Shown here piece by piece: positions 8,751 to 16,843 of a DNA stretch of 64,000 nucleotides. Made by a program: the position numbers and the translations under genes. Positions within the stretch are counted from its first letter, which is position 1. The number at the start of each line of letters is the position of its first letter. Source of the DNA: Bacillaceae bacterium IKA-2 (GTDB taxonomy: Bacteria; Bacillota; Bacilli; Bacillales; Anaerobacillaceae); the NCBI GenBank assembly GCA_031761875.1, contig CP134492.1:434001-498000 (forward strand), in the 5' to 3' direction. The notes beneath the pieces are model-generated. The model did no database searches, was not told the DNA's origin, and saw only the letters and a program-made list of their open reading frames with translations.

Positions 8751-9881
8751 ATGAAGGTTCTTCACCTTATTGGTGGAAAAGAAGTGGCGGGTTCAAAAAA
8801 TCATTTATTATCATTGTTAAAAAATTTTAATAAAGAAGAAGTGGTTTTGGGAGTTTTTGAAAAAGGAGCCATTTTTACAGAAGCAGAAAAGCTAGGAATT
8901 GATGTCAGATATTTAGGACAGAAAACGAGATATGATCTTTCGGTCATTTATAAGATAAAGAAGCTGATTAGAAGCGAAACAGTTTCAATACTCCACACTC
9001 ATGGACCGCGAGCCAATTTATATGGCTACCTGGTCAGAAAAACTGAAAACATCATTTGGACAACGACCGTTCATAGTGATCCTAGATATGATTTTATCGG
9101 GAGAGGTTTAAAAGGAAAGCTATTCACCATAATCAATTTAAGAGTATTAAAAAAAGTTCACCACTGCTTCGCGATATCGAATAGATTTTCGAAGATGTTA
9201 CGAGATTTAAATGTCAACTGTCGGATAACGACGATTTATAATGGAATATCTTTTTCGGAAACTCAGCAAGATTTTTTTAGTGAAGCTGAACTGAATTTAA
9301 CAAAAAAAGACTTTGTGATTATTATGGTCGGACGTTTGCATCCGATCAAAGGTCATGTCGTAGTTTTTGAGGCGATCAAAAATTTGCAGGTCAAAATTCC
9401 TAATCTGAAACTTCTGATTGTCGGTGATGGTCCTATTGAAGAAGAACTTAAACGAAAAGTAACGACATACAAAATTGCTGAGCAGGTCTCTTTCCTTGGC
9501 TTCCAACCAGAGAAAAAAATTCATTCTTTACTTAAATTATCAGACGTTTTTGTCTTGTCATCCTACAGTGAAAGCTTCCCGTTAGTGATCTTAGAGGCAT
9601 CAAGAGCGAAGATCCCAGTTATTTCAACAGATGTTGGTGGCGTTAAAGACTTGATCATTGATCATTCATTAGGTTGGGTGATTCCACCGAAAGATGCCGA
9701 AAGCCTTGAAAAAGCGATTTTTAATGCTTATGAACTGAAAGATGAATTAGGTATTATTGGTATAAATTTATATGAAAAAGCAGCGAAAAACTATTCGGTC
9801 AAGCAACTTTTTGAAGCGGTAAACTCGGCATACAGAGAGCTATTGGCAGAGAAAAATAATAATATCATTGATGTTCCCTGA
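8751..9881 (+). CDS. Glycosyltransferase family 4 protein
   Basis: 376 residues from the ATG at 8751, chosen over an in-frame ATG 36 bases upstream because AAAGGAGA (8735-8742) and the typical opening MKVLHLIGG fit it. GT-B fold: the N-terminal domain begins with a GGKEVAGSKNHLL loop and the C-terminal domain has VGRLHPIKGH, LLIVGDGP and the SYSESFPLVILEAS motif with the E-x7-E nucleotide-sugar site. It is predicted to add a sugar to a lipid-linked surface glycan in the cytoplasm. It is followed 27 bases later by a Wzy/ligase-like gene. The sugar and acceptor are unknown. Confidence 0.9.
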   Translation: MKVLHLIGGKEVAGSKNHLLSLLKNFNKEEVVLGVFEKGAIFTEAEKLGIDVRYLGQKTRYDLSVIYKIKKLIRSETVSILHTHGPRANLYGYLVRKTENIIWTTTVHSDPRYDFIGRGLKGKLFTIINLRVLKKVHHCFAISNRFSKMLRDLNVNCRITTIYNGISFSETQQDFFSEAELNLTKKDFVIIMVGRLHPIKGHVVVFEAIKNLQVKIPNLKLLIVGDGPIEEELKRKVTTYKIAEQVSFLGFQPEKKIHSLLKLSDVFVLSSYSESFPLVILEASRAKIPVISTDVGGVKDLIIDHSLGWVIPPKDAESLEKAIFNAYELKDELGIIGINLYEKAAKNYSVKQLFEAVNSAYRELLAEKNNNIIDVP

Positions 9882-9908
9882 ATGGCCATCTAAATGAGGG
9901 AGAGATAA

Positions 9909-11294
9909 ATGAAGCAAATACAAGAAAAATTTATCGTGAAGCTTTCATGGTCGCTGCTATTTTTTATCGTTTTACAACCGATTTTAGATATAGTAACTTC
10001 AATTTCGATCTTTTACTATGATACAACCGTGACAATTGGTATCGTCGTTCGTTTGTTATTTATGTTTTTAGCAGCTGTTTATCTAGTATTATCTCCGCTT
10101 GTGGGACTAAGAAAAGTGGCTGTCATTTATTTAAGTTCGTTGCTGCTTATTATTGGTATCGGGTTTATTTCTGGTTTTATGATCAAACCAAACTTTCATT
10201 TGTTTTCGGAAGCGCAGTTTTATGCGAAAGGTTATTATTTTATTGTGATGTTTATTAGCTATACATTTGCGTTGCTTATTTTAAAGGATTCTACTGAAAA
10301 AAAATTGATAGCGATTGTCATAAATCCGATCGTCGTTGCGATGACAATCGTCGGGGTTGTTTTTCTGATCACTACCATGACGGGGACTGGGTTTGATACT
10401 TACCGACATATGAAAGCAGGTAATAAAGGTTTGTTCAATGCTGGTAATGAGATTGGCGCAATTCTTTCAATTGGCTTACCAATTGTGATTTTATACGGGA
10501 TCAAGTGTACCGAAAAAGTTAGGGATTTTTATTGTTGGATTCCATCGCTGTTAGTCATTTTCTCGCTAGTGATGTTAGGAACGAAAGTAGGCTATCTTGC
10601 GGTAATGGTTACATTGGTCATCACATTTTTCTTTTTAGCAATTAATCAATTTAAAAAGACTGCTGAGGGTAATCAAAAACTAAATTTAATTATTATTAGC
10701 CTTATTTTAGCGACAATGACAATCATAACACCGTTTACCCCGGCTTTCTCAAATACGGAAATGCATATGAAGGTTATCGATGACACTAACGATTTAGAAG
10801 GTCTTAGTGAAGAGAACAAAGATGAAGCGATAAATGACGCTAATATTAGGATTTTTACAAACAAATATGCCGATCGTTTTGTCAGTATTATTTTAAGCAG
10901 TAGACAGATTTTCTTGATTGAAACTCAGCAAATGTTTAATGAGGCACCATTAATTCAAAAGCTATTTGGGATGGGTTATGCCGGTAATTATCCAGATACT
11001 CCAAAATTAATCGAAATGGATTTTTTAGATCTATTTTATTCATACGGAATAGTTGGCTTTATCGTCTTCTTATTGCCGTTTATTATTGCGGTAGGGGTGC
11101 TTACTGTTAATTACAAACTGTATAAAAATAAATTATGTAAGGTTGAATTTGTTTTAGTTCTATGTTCGTTATTGCTAGGGTTTGGGATCGCTTTTGTTGC
11201 CGGTCACGTTTTATTTGCTCCTGCTGTTAGCATCTATTTAGCCTTTTTACTAGCGTATGTTTTTACTGATTTTGAAATTGTAAAGTCTCGATAA
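9909..11294 (+). CDS. O-antigen ligase / Wzy-like polymerase membrane protein
   Basis: 461 residues with about 11-12 hydrophobic segments and one large extracellular loop (about 270-355) of the Wzy_C/O-antigen ligase type, including a QQMFNEAPLIQKLFGMGYAG stretch before the last membrane helices. Such proteins polymerise or ligate undecaprenyl-linked glycans outside the membrane. GAGGGAGAG precedes the ATG. It is probably cotranscribed with the GT4 gene, the pair being enclosed by hairpins at 8673 and 11303. TuaE of B. subtilis is a comparable protein by layout only. Confidence 0.8.
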   Translation: MKQIQEKFIVKLSWSLLFFIVLQPILDIVTSISIFYYDTTVTIGIVVRLLFMFLAAVYLVLSPLVGLRKVAVIYLSSLLLIIGIGFISGFMIKPNFHLFSEAQFYAKGYYFIVMFISYTFALLILKDSTEKKLIAIVINPIVVAMTIVGVVFLITTMTGTGFDTYRHMKAGNKGLFNAGNEIGAILSIGLPIVILYGIKCTEKVRDFYCWIPSLLVIFSLVMLGTKVGYLAVMVTLVITFFFLAINQFKKTAEGNQKLNLIIISLILATMTIITPFTPAFSNTEMHMKVIDDTNDLEGLSEENKDEAINDANIRIFTNKYADRFVSIILSSRQIFLIETQQMFNEAPLIQKLFGMGYAGNYPDTPKLIEMDFLDLFYSYGIVGFIVFLLPFIIAVGVLTVNYKLYKNKLCKVEFVLVLCSLLLGFGIAFVAGHVLFAPAVSIYLAFLLAYVFTDFEIVKSR

Positions 11295-11302
11295 TTTAAA
11301 GA

Positions 11303-11348
11303 AGTTAACGCCCTAGTGGAGAACGGGAAAGTAGCTAGGGCGTTAACT
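11303..11348. other. Large hairpin after the Wzy-like gene
   Basis: A perfect 14-bp stem (11303-11316 with 11335-11348) has an 18-base loop and no T run. Its build is the same as the hairpin at 8673-8717, which lies in front of the two-gene unit that this one follows. Confidence 0.6.
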
Positions 11349-11393
11349 CCAGATTCTTGAAAAAGCTCGACTAAGCGATTAATACTTTTATTT

Positions 11394-11420
11394 ACGCCAC
11401 ACTTTGAGGTGGTGTTTTTG
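11394..11420 (+). terminator. Probable weak terminator
   Basis: ACGCCAC pairs with GTGGTGT (one G-T) across an 8-base loop, then TTTTTG. It comes 100 bases after the Wzy-like gene. Confidence 0.55.
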
Positions 11421-11552
11421 TGTCAGGTTACTTTTTCGCCGTTCATAGTCAAGTTGCTAAAAATTGGTTTTATGTGATTTATTTACCGTTTACATGATAC
11501 TACCACCTTGTTTACTATGAAGAAGGAAATTCATACAAACGAGGAGGATTTT

Positions 11553-13820
11553 ATGCAACAGAGGGTGTTTATACTAAAGCTAGTCATAGTTTCCTTGATT
11601 GTTCTTTTTCTTCCTAACGAAGTTTCGGCAAGTAATCAAGATGTTACAGTTAAACTGTCATACTTCTTAGGTAACCAAACTGAAATAACGGTTAGGATAA
11701 ACGGAACATACGTAATAAAGGAAGATAACCGAAAACTGACAAGTAATAAATTGTATCTCTTTAAGATTGTAGGAAATGCGATTGATGTCTATGAAGATGG
11801 GCAAAGAGTAGCTTCCTATACTAGTAGTTTTACAGCAAAGCCGCTTGTTTTTAGTGAAGAAAACTACATAACTATTAATAACAGAAAGTATTTAGGAGAT
11901 ATGAGATTTACGCTAGAATCGAATTTTATTAGACCGATTAACACCGTACCTTTAGAAGAATATTTAAAAGGTGTTGTCCCGCGTGAAATGTCGCCTTCAT
12001 GGGGTAATAATGGGGGGATGGAGGCACTTAAAGCGCAAGCGGTTACCGCCAGAACGTTCATGCTCAGAAGAATTAATTCGGTTGTCACTGACACAGAAAG
12101 TCACCAAGTTTACGGTGGTTATCATTGGCATAACAATACCAATCTTGCTGTTGATGCTACAAGCGGAGAAGTTGTTATACATAACGGTCACCTCATTGAC
12201 TCATTTTATTCAGCAACTAATGGTGGAAAGCTGTTAAGTAATCGGAATGTTTGGGGTTCAGCAAAACTTCCATACTTAGATGTAAAAAACGATCCTTATG
12301 ATCTTAAATCGGCAAGTTTGGGGAATAATCGAATCAACTGGGATTTTACGATTCAAAAAGAGCAAATAAATCTCCGTGATAAAAATTTAAACAGTCCACA
12401 ACAATGGTGGGATGACGTTCAAGAAGCAAATAGTGCAACGGTGAATTCTATTAAAAATTGGTTGATTAGTAGAGGACATATTGATTCGCAGTTTGATATA
12501 AAAATAGTTTCGATTGCGGATGTCCAGTTTACGACTCAGTTCACAGCCAACGAGGTTATGACGGGTAAGGTAACGATCAACTATATTTTAAGACACAACA
12601 GTGGAAATTCGTTCGTTATGGATGACGATCATATTAAAATTCAGACGATTACGATCAATAACCGTCACGATATTCTACGTGCGATGTTTAGTGGAGCTAG
12701 GATGTTAAGTTCATATGTTAAAGAAGTTGAGGAAACGAATTCTACCTTTACAATTCGTGGTGGTGGTTGGGGCCACAACATCGGCATGAGCCAATACGGT
12801 GCGTATCAAATGTCGAGAGAAGGCTTAAACTACCGTGATATTATTTCGTTTTATTATCAAGGTGCGCAGGTAATTGGACCGAATCCAATTTTTTCTATGC
12901 AGGTTACATCAAAAACAGAGATGTACAACCAACCAAATCCATTAGCAACTAGAACAGGATCAATAGCAGCACAAAAAGTAAATGTTTTTGAAGTAAGGGG
13001 AGATTGGTATTTAATTGATACTTGGTTAGGCAGGATGTGGGTCAATCCTGACTCTCCTATAACCGGTGAGATCGAAACTTATACAGAACGCTTATATGTA
13101 CCTGAAAATACGAGTATTTATAGCTCGCCAACATCCCAGGTTGCTAGCGGTGCAATTAGTCCGCAAAACGTAACCCCGTTGCGGAAGTGGGGAGATTGGT
13201 ATGAAATCAAGACATGGCTAGGTCCAAAATGGATTAAGCCTAACGCACTACTGCTCGGTGGGATTGATCGAATTTCTGAATCGATTACGCTAACGGAAGT
13301 AGCTGAAATTTTTCATTCACCGTTAGATAATCAGCGAAGAAGTTCAGTGAGTGTGCAAAAGGTGACCGCAACACACCAATGGAATGATTGGTATCGCATC
13401 GAGACGTGGTTAGGCGCAATGTGGATGAAACCAGAAGCAGCGATAATTGGCGAAGTTGTCGCTCATCCAGAAGGCTTATATGTAACCGGCAATACAAGCC
13501 TCTATCGTTCACCAACAGCTAAATCAAGTAGTGGTGCAATCGCTCCGCAAAACGTGGAAACGATAAGTAAATGGGGAGAATGGTACCAGATTAATACATG
13601 GCTAGGTCCAAAATGGATCAAGCCTACCGCCCCACTGCTCGGAGGCATCAAACAAGTTTCGGAAACGATTTCTTTAACAAAAAAAACACAAATGTACAAT
13701 TCACCACTAGATAGTCAACATCAAAGTGCATTAGCTGTACAAAAGGTGACCGCAACACACCAATGGAATGATTGGTATCGCATCAACACGTGGCTAGGTC
13801 CACAGTGGATTAAACTATAG
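11553..13820 (+). CDS. Secreted SpoIID/LytB-domain protein with five C-terminal SH3-like wall-binding modules
   Basis: 755 residues from the ATG at 11553, which has GAGGAGG (11541-11547) ahead of it; the frame is open further upstream without a good site. A signal peptide ends near EVSAS (about 27). The SpoIID/LytB domain (about 125-440) has PLEEYLKGVVPREMSPSW, MEALKAQAVTARTF and the C-terminal GGGWGHNIGMSQYGAYQM motif. SpoIID proteins are lytic transglycosylases that cut stem-peptide-free glycan; LytB is the amidase modifier of B. subtilis. From about 450 to the end there are five modules of about 65 residues with the pattern WY-I-TWLG-KWIKP. They alternate in two types (B-A-B-A-B), so a two-module unit was duplicated. 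Confidence 0.9.
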   Translation: MQQRVFILKLVIVSLIVLFLPNEVSASNQDVTVKLSYFLGNQTEITVRINGTYVIKEDNRKLTSNKLYLFKIVGNAIDVYEDGQRVASYTSSFTAKPLVFSEENYITINNRKYLGDMRFTLESNFIRPINTVPLEEYLKGVVPREMSPSWGNNGGMEALKAQAVTARTFMLRRINSVVTDTESHQVYGGYHWHNNTNLAVDATSGEVVIHNGHLIDSFYSATNGGKLLSNRNVWGSAKLPYLDVKNDPYDLKSASLGNNRINWDFTIQKEQINLRDKNLNSPQQWWDDVQEANSATVNSIKNWLISRGHIDSQFDIKIVSIADVQFTTQFTANEVMTGKVTINYILRHNSGNSFVMDDDHIKIQTITINNRHDILRAMFSGARMLSSYVKEVEETNSTFTIRGGGWGHNIGMSQYGAYQMSREGLNYRDIISFYYQGAQVIGPNPIFSMQVTSKTEMYNQPNPLATRTGSIAAQKVNVFEVRGDWYLIDTWLGRMWVNPDSPITGEIETYTERLYVPENTSIYSSPTSQVASGAISPQNVTPLRKWGDWYEIKTWLGPKWIKPNALLLGGIDRISESITLTEVAEIFHSPLDNQRRSSVSVQKVTATHQWNDWYRIETWLGAMWMKPEAAIIGEVVAHPEGLYVTGNTSLYRSPTAKSSSGAIAPQNVETISKWGEWYQINTWLGPKWIKPTAPLLGGIKQVSETISLTKKTQMYNSPLDSQHQSALAVQKVTATHQWNDWYRINTWLGPQWIKL

Positions 13821-13845
13821 CTTAATTTAAAACTCTAACATTTTG

Positions 13846-13875
13846 GGGTCACATCATATTGTGGCTCTTTTTTTT
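13846..13875 (+). terminator. Rho-independent terminator
   Basis: GGGTCACA pairs with TGTGGCTC (two G-T pairs) across a 6-base loop, followed by eight T. Confidence 0.8.
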
Positions 13876-13945
13876 ATAGTGGGAGTAATAATTTACTGTC
13901 ATAACATCGAAAAGTTAGGACAAGTTATAGGTGAGAGGTGTTGAA

Positions 13946-14998
13946 ATGATTTTTATAACTTTTATTATTTGTTTACTTGCGGTAATTTTAATTACGCCAC
14001 TTGTTAAAACTTTGGCGATTAAAATTGGGGCAACAGATAAGCCAAATCATCGAAAAGTACATCAAAAACTTATGCCGCGTTTAGGGGGATTGGCGATTTA
14101 TGTCGGGTTTTTGGTAGGGGTAATTTTTTTGCGGCCAGAAAGTCCATTCCTTTTGCCGATTCTTATTGGCGGCAGTATGATTGTTATCGTTGGTATTCTT
14201 GATGATCTATTTGAACTGGCGGCTAAATGGAAATTAGTCGTGCAAATAGTTGCGGCGAGTATCGTCATCGGAGGTGGAGTTCATGTCGAGTTTATTAACT
14301 TGCCATTTGATGGCCGTTTAGAATTAGGTTGGTATGGGATTCCCCTTACACTAGTTTGGATCGTTGGCGTTACAAATGCGATTAATTTAATCGATGGGCT
14401 CGATGGCTTAGCTGCAGGAGTTTCTTCAATCGTGTTGTTAACGTTATCCGGTATAGCCTATATGATGGGTAATTTCTTTGTAGTCGCTTTAGGAGTAATT
14501 CTGTTAGGGAGCACGCTCGGATTTTTAGTTTATAATTTTTACCCTGCAGAAATCTTTATGGGTGACACTGGGGCACTTTTCTTAGGGTTTATCATATCAG
14601 TCATCGCACTCCTTGGGTTTAAAAATGTAACCTTATTTTCTTTGTTAATTCCAGTGATTATTTTAGGCGTCCCAATATCGGATACACTATTTGCGATTAT
14701 TCGTCGTTTTGTTAATAAACTTCCTTTAACCGAACCTGACAATGCACATCTCCATCATTGTTTATTACGGTTGGGCTTTTCGCACCGGCAAACGGTGTTA
14801 GTCATTTATGCATTGAGCTTATTATTTGGCTTAGGAGCGATCGTCTTAACGCAATCAACACTTTGGGGTACATTCATTATTGTGGCTTTATTTATCATTG
14901 CTGTTGAATTAATGGTCGAGATTGTTGGACTGGTGAATACAACCTATAAACCGATGTTGAAATTCCTCAGGCGTTTAGGCGCGGTAAGGAAAGTGTAA
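13946..14998 (+). CDS. tagO: Undecaprenyl-phosphate N-acetylglucosaminyl-1-phosphate transferase, TagO/WecA type (copy 1)
   Basis: 350 residues from the ATG at 13946 behind GAGAGGTG. About 10-11 membrane helices. MraY/WecA family motifs: GATDKPNHRKVHQKLMPRLGG, the Mg-binding GILDDLFEL, NAINLIDGLDGLAAG, FMGDTGALFLGF and the cytoplasmic HLHHCLLRLGFSHRQ loop. It joins GlcNAc-1-phosphate to undecaprenyl phosphate, the first step of the wall teichoic acid linkage unit. A close paralogue is encoded at 32534-33604, so which one is the main TagO is not decided by sequence. This copy stands alone between terminators. Confidence 0.93.
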   Translation: MIFITFIICLLAVILITPLVKTLAIKIGATDKPNHRKVHQKLMPRLGGLAIYVGFLVGVIFLRPESPFLLPILIGGSMIVIVGILDDLFELAAKWKLVVQIVAASIVIGGGVHVEFINLPFDGRLELGWYGIPLTLVWIVGVTNAINLIDGLDGLAAGVSSIVLLTLSGIAYMMGNFFVVALGVILLGSTLGFLVYNFYPAEIFMGDTGALFLGFIISVIALLGFKNVTLFSLLIPVIILGVPISDTLFAIIRRFVNKLPLTEPDNAHLHHCLLRLGFSHRQTVLVIYALSLLFGLGAIVLTQSTLWGTFIIVALFIIAVELMVEIVGLVNTTYKPMLKFLRRLGAVRKV

Positions 14999-15104
14999 CT
15001 CCAAAATTCGATCTGACATCGCGATTTCAGATTGATCCAACAGAGGTATAGTAGAGCAATTAAAAATTAGCCTGAAAAGGCATTTTTCTTACAAAAAAAA
15101 AGAC

Positions 15105-16301
15105 TCAAAGTGAAACTTCTGAGCCTGCTTGCCTTTGGTAACTGTGTTCAGAATCATAAAGGACTGCTATTAAATTTTTACTTGAATTTCCATATGAAAA
15201 TTTATTCCAATTAGCGGCGTAACTTCTTATTTTCTCGTAATTGAAATCATTTGCTTGAATTACGTTAATAATCTCTTGTGTACTCTTCGTTACAGGACCA
15301 GGAATGTTACTTTTATAATCCTCCCAAAACCCTCTTGAAAAAGTATAAGGCTCTAGATCGTAAGCATGGAAAATCATCGGCTTTTCAAGTAATGAAAATT
15401 CAAAAGGTATCGAAGAATAATCAGATATTAGCATAGTTGAAATTAATAATAAGTGGTTTATATCGGGATAATCTGAAACATTATAGACAAAGTCCTCAAA
15501 ATTAGTTTCTAGATTTACTCGCATCGCAGGATGCAATCGTAAAAAAAGAACATACTCATCATTTAGTTCCTCATAAAGCTTTTTAATATCCAAGGCGATC
15601 TCTGGAGATGTTAGTTGCCCATCTCTAAAAGTGGGCGCATATAAGATCACTTTTTTAGTTTTAATAATTGGATAACGAGTAGTTAAACGATGGACTAGAT
15701 CTTCTTTAATTGTTTTATCATAGAAGATATCTGTTCTCGGAACACCTGTCCGGAGGATCCGTTCATCACTTACATCAAAACTTGCTTTGAAGATGTTGGC
15801 CATTTTTTCTGAACCAACGACAACATAATCGAATCGCTGATAAACTTTATCAAAACGTTTTTTCGATCGAAGGGAGCGCTGAGCGACAGAAGGATCCATT
15901 AATCCAAATTTTTTAATCGCGCCAGCTGCATGCCATAGCTGAATGCACATTACATTAGCTTTGAAGTTCATGACGGACAAACATCCGAAGTAATTATCAA
16001 CAAAGACTACTTTAGATGTGGCTAAGTGATAGATAGATCGTAGTAAATGTATTAAATTCTTTGATTGAAAACTTAAAACTTTTATCGTCGTAAAACGACT
16101 AAAATCAGTTTGACACTGTGGCGTTTTTAAAATGACCACTTGACCTTGATACGATTTTAGAAGCTCCTTCGTGACATAATAAGTATTATCCCCAAACGTT
16201 GCAATAAAAGTGGTTTTCTCCTTTTGCGGAAAAAGTTTAAAGATGTTAAAGATCACCCTGAAAAGAAAAAGGTAGATCGAAATAACAATCTCTCTAGCCA
16301 T
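15105..16301 (-). CDS. tagB: CDP-glycerol glycerophosphotransferase, probable TagB primase
   Basis: 398 residues, a length that fits TagB. One N-terminal hydrophobic segment, then a Glyphos_transf domain with QLWHAAGAIKKFG (the catalytic-type His motif), GVPRTDIFYD, YAPTFRDGQ, LRLHPAM and the SDYSSIPFEFSLL motif that binds CDP-glycerol. TagB adds the first glycerol phosphate to the ManNAc-GlcNAc-PP-undecaprenol linkage unit at the inner membrane face. It overlaps tagD by eight bases and is translated after it, so the enzyme making CDP-glycerol and its first user are coupled. The primase call rests on length and partnership with tagD; a TagF-like role is the alternative. Confidence 0.88.
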   Translation of the reverse strand: MAREIVISIYLFLFRVIFNIFKLFPQKEKTTFIATFGDNTYYVTKELLKSYQGQVVILKTPQCQTDFSRFTTIKVLSFQSKNLIHLLRSIYHLATSKVVFVDNYFGCLSVMNFKANVMCIQLWHAAGAIKKFGLMDPSVAQRSLRSKKRFDKVYQRFDYVVVGSEKMANIFKASFDVSDERILRTGVPRTDIFYDKTIKEDLVHRLTTRYPIIKTKKVILYAPTFRDGQLTSPEIALDIKKLYEELNDEYVLFLRLHPAMRVNLETNFEDFVYNVSDYPDINHLLLISTMLISDYSSIPFEFSLLEKPMIFHAYDLEPYTFSRGFWEDYKSNIPGPVTKSTQEIINVIQANDFNYEKIRSYAANWNKFSYGNSSKNLIAVLYDSEHSYQRQAGSEVSL

Positions 16302-16692
16302 TTTGTACCTTAAGTAAATCTTTTTTCATTTTCGAAGTAGAGATGCCGACTGTACGAGGCAAATAGATAACTTCGCAATATTCTTTCAAGAAGTCAAATT
16401 TCCCTTCCCAATCATCACCCATGACGAAGATATCAATCTTATTATCGACTACATCACTAATTTTTTGCGCCCAATCATTTTCAGGAATGACTGCATCTAC
16501 ATACCGAATCGCATCTAAGATAACTTTACGAGTTTCATAACTATGATAAGCCTTCTTATCTTTCAATTCATTAAATTCGTCAGAAGAAATCGCCACAGTT
16601 AAATGATCTCCTAAATCCTTCGCACGTCTCAGTAAATTTATATGGCCGTTATGAAGTAAGTCAAACGTGCCGTAGGTCAAAACTTTTTTCAT
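16294..16692 (-). CDS. tagD: Glycerol-3-phosphate cytidylyltransferase TagD
   Basis: 132 residues from the ATG at 16692, preceded by AGGAGG; the frame is open 57 bases further upstream but without a site. It makes CDP-glycerol from CTP and glycerol-3-phosphate. The nucleotidyltransferase motif GTFDLLHNGH (His14, His17) and the C-terminal RTVGISTSKMKKDL (from residue 113) are intact. It is the first gene of a two-gene operon with tagB. Confidence 0.96.
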   Translation of the reverse strand: MKKVLTYGTFDLLHNGHINLLRRAKDLGDHLTVAISSDEFNELKDKKAYHSYETRKVILDAIRYVDAVIPENDWAQKISDVVDNKIDIFVMGDDWEGKFDFLKEYCEVIYLPRTVGISTSKMKKDLLKVQNG

Positions 16693-16843
16693 ATTAAATC
16701 CTCCTATGAAACTTTTTTTCTTATTTATAAAATTCTTTATTATCGACAACTAAAGCAATAATACTAACATTGTATAAACTTTCGGGAAAAAATTCAAGTG
16801 ATAATTATTGTCAATAAAAAAATATGAGGTTAAATAGCCTTTT

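Noticed and set aside
11553-13820. SpoIID sporulation protein call
   Set aside because: Length, C-terminal wall-binding modules and context fit a vegetative LytB-like wall protein better than true SpoIID.
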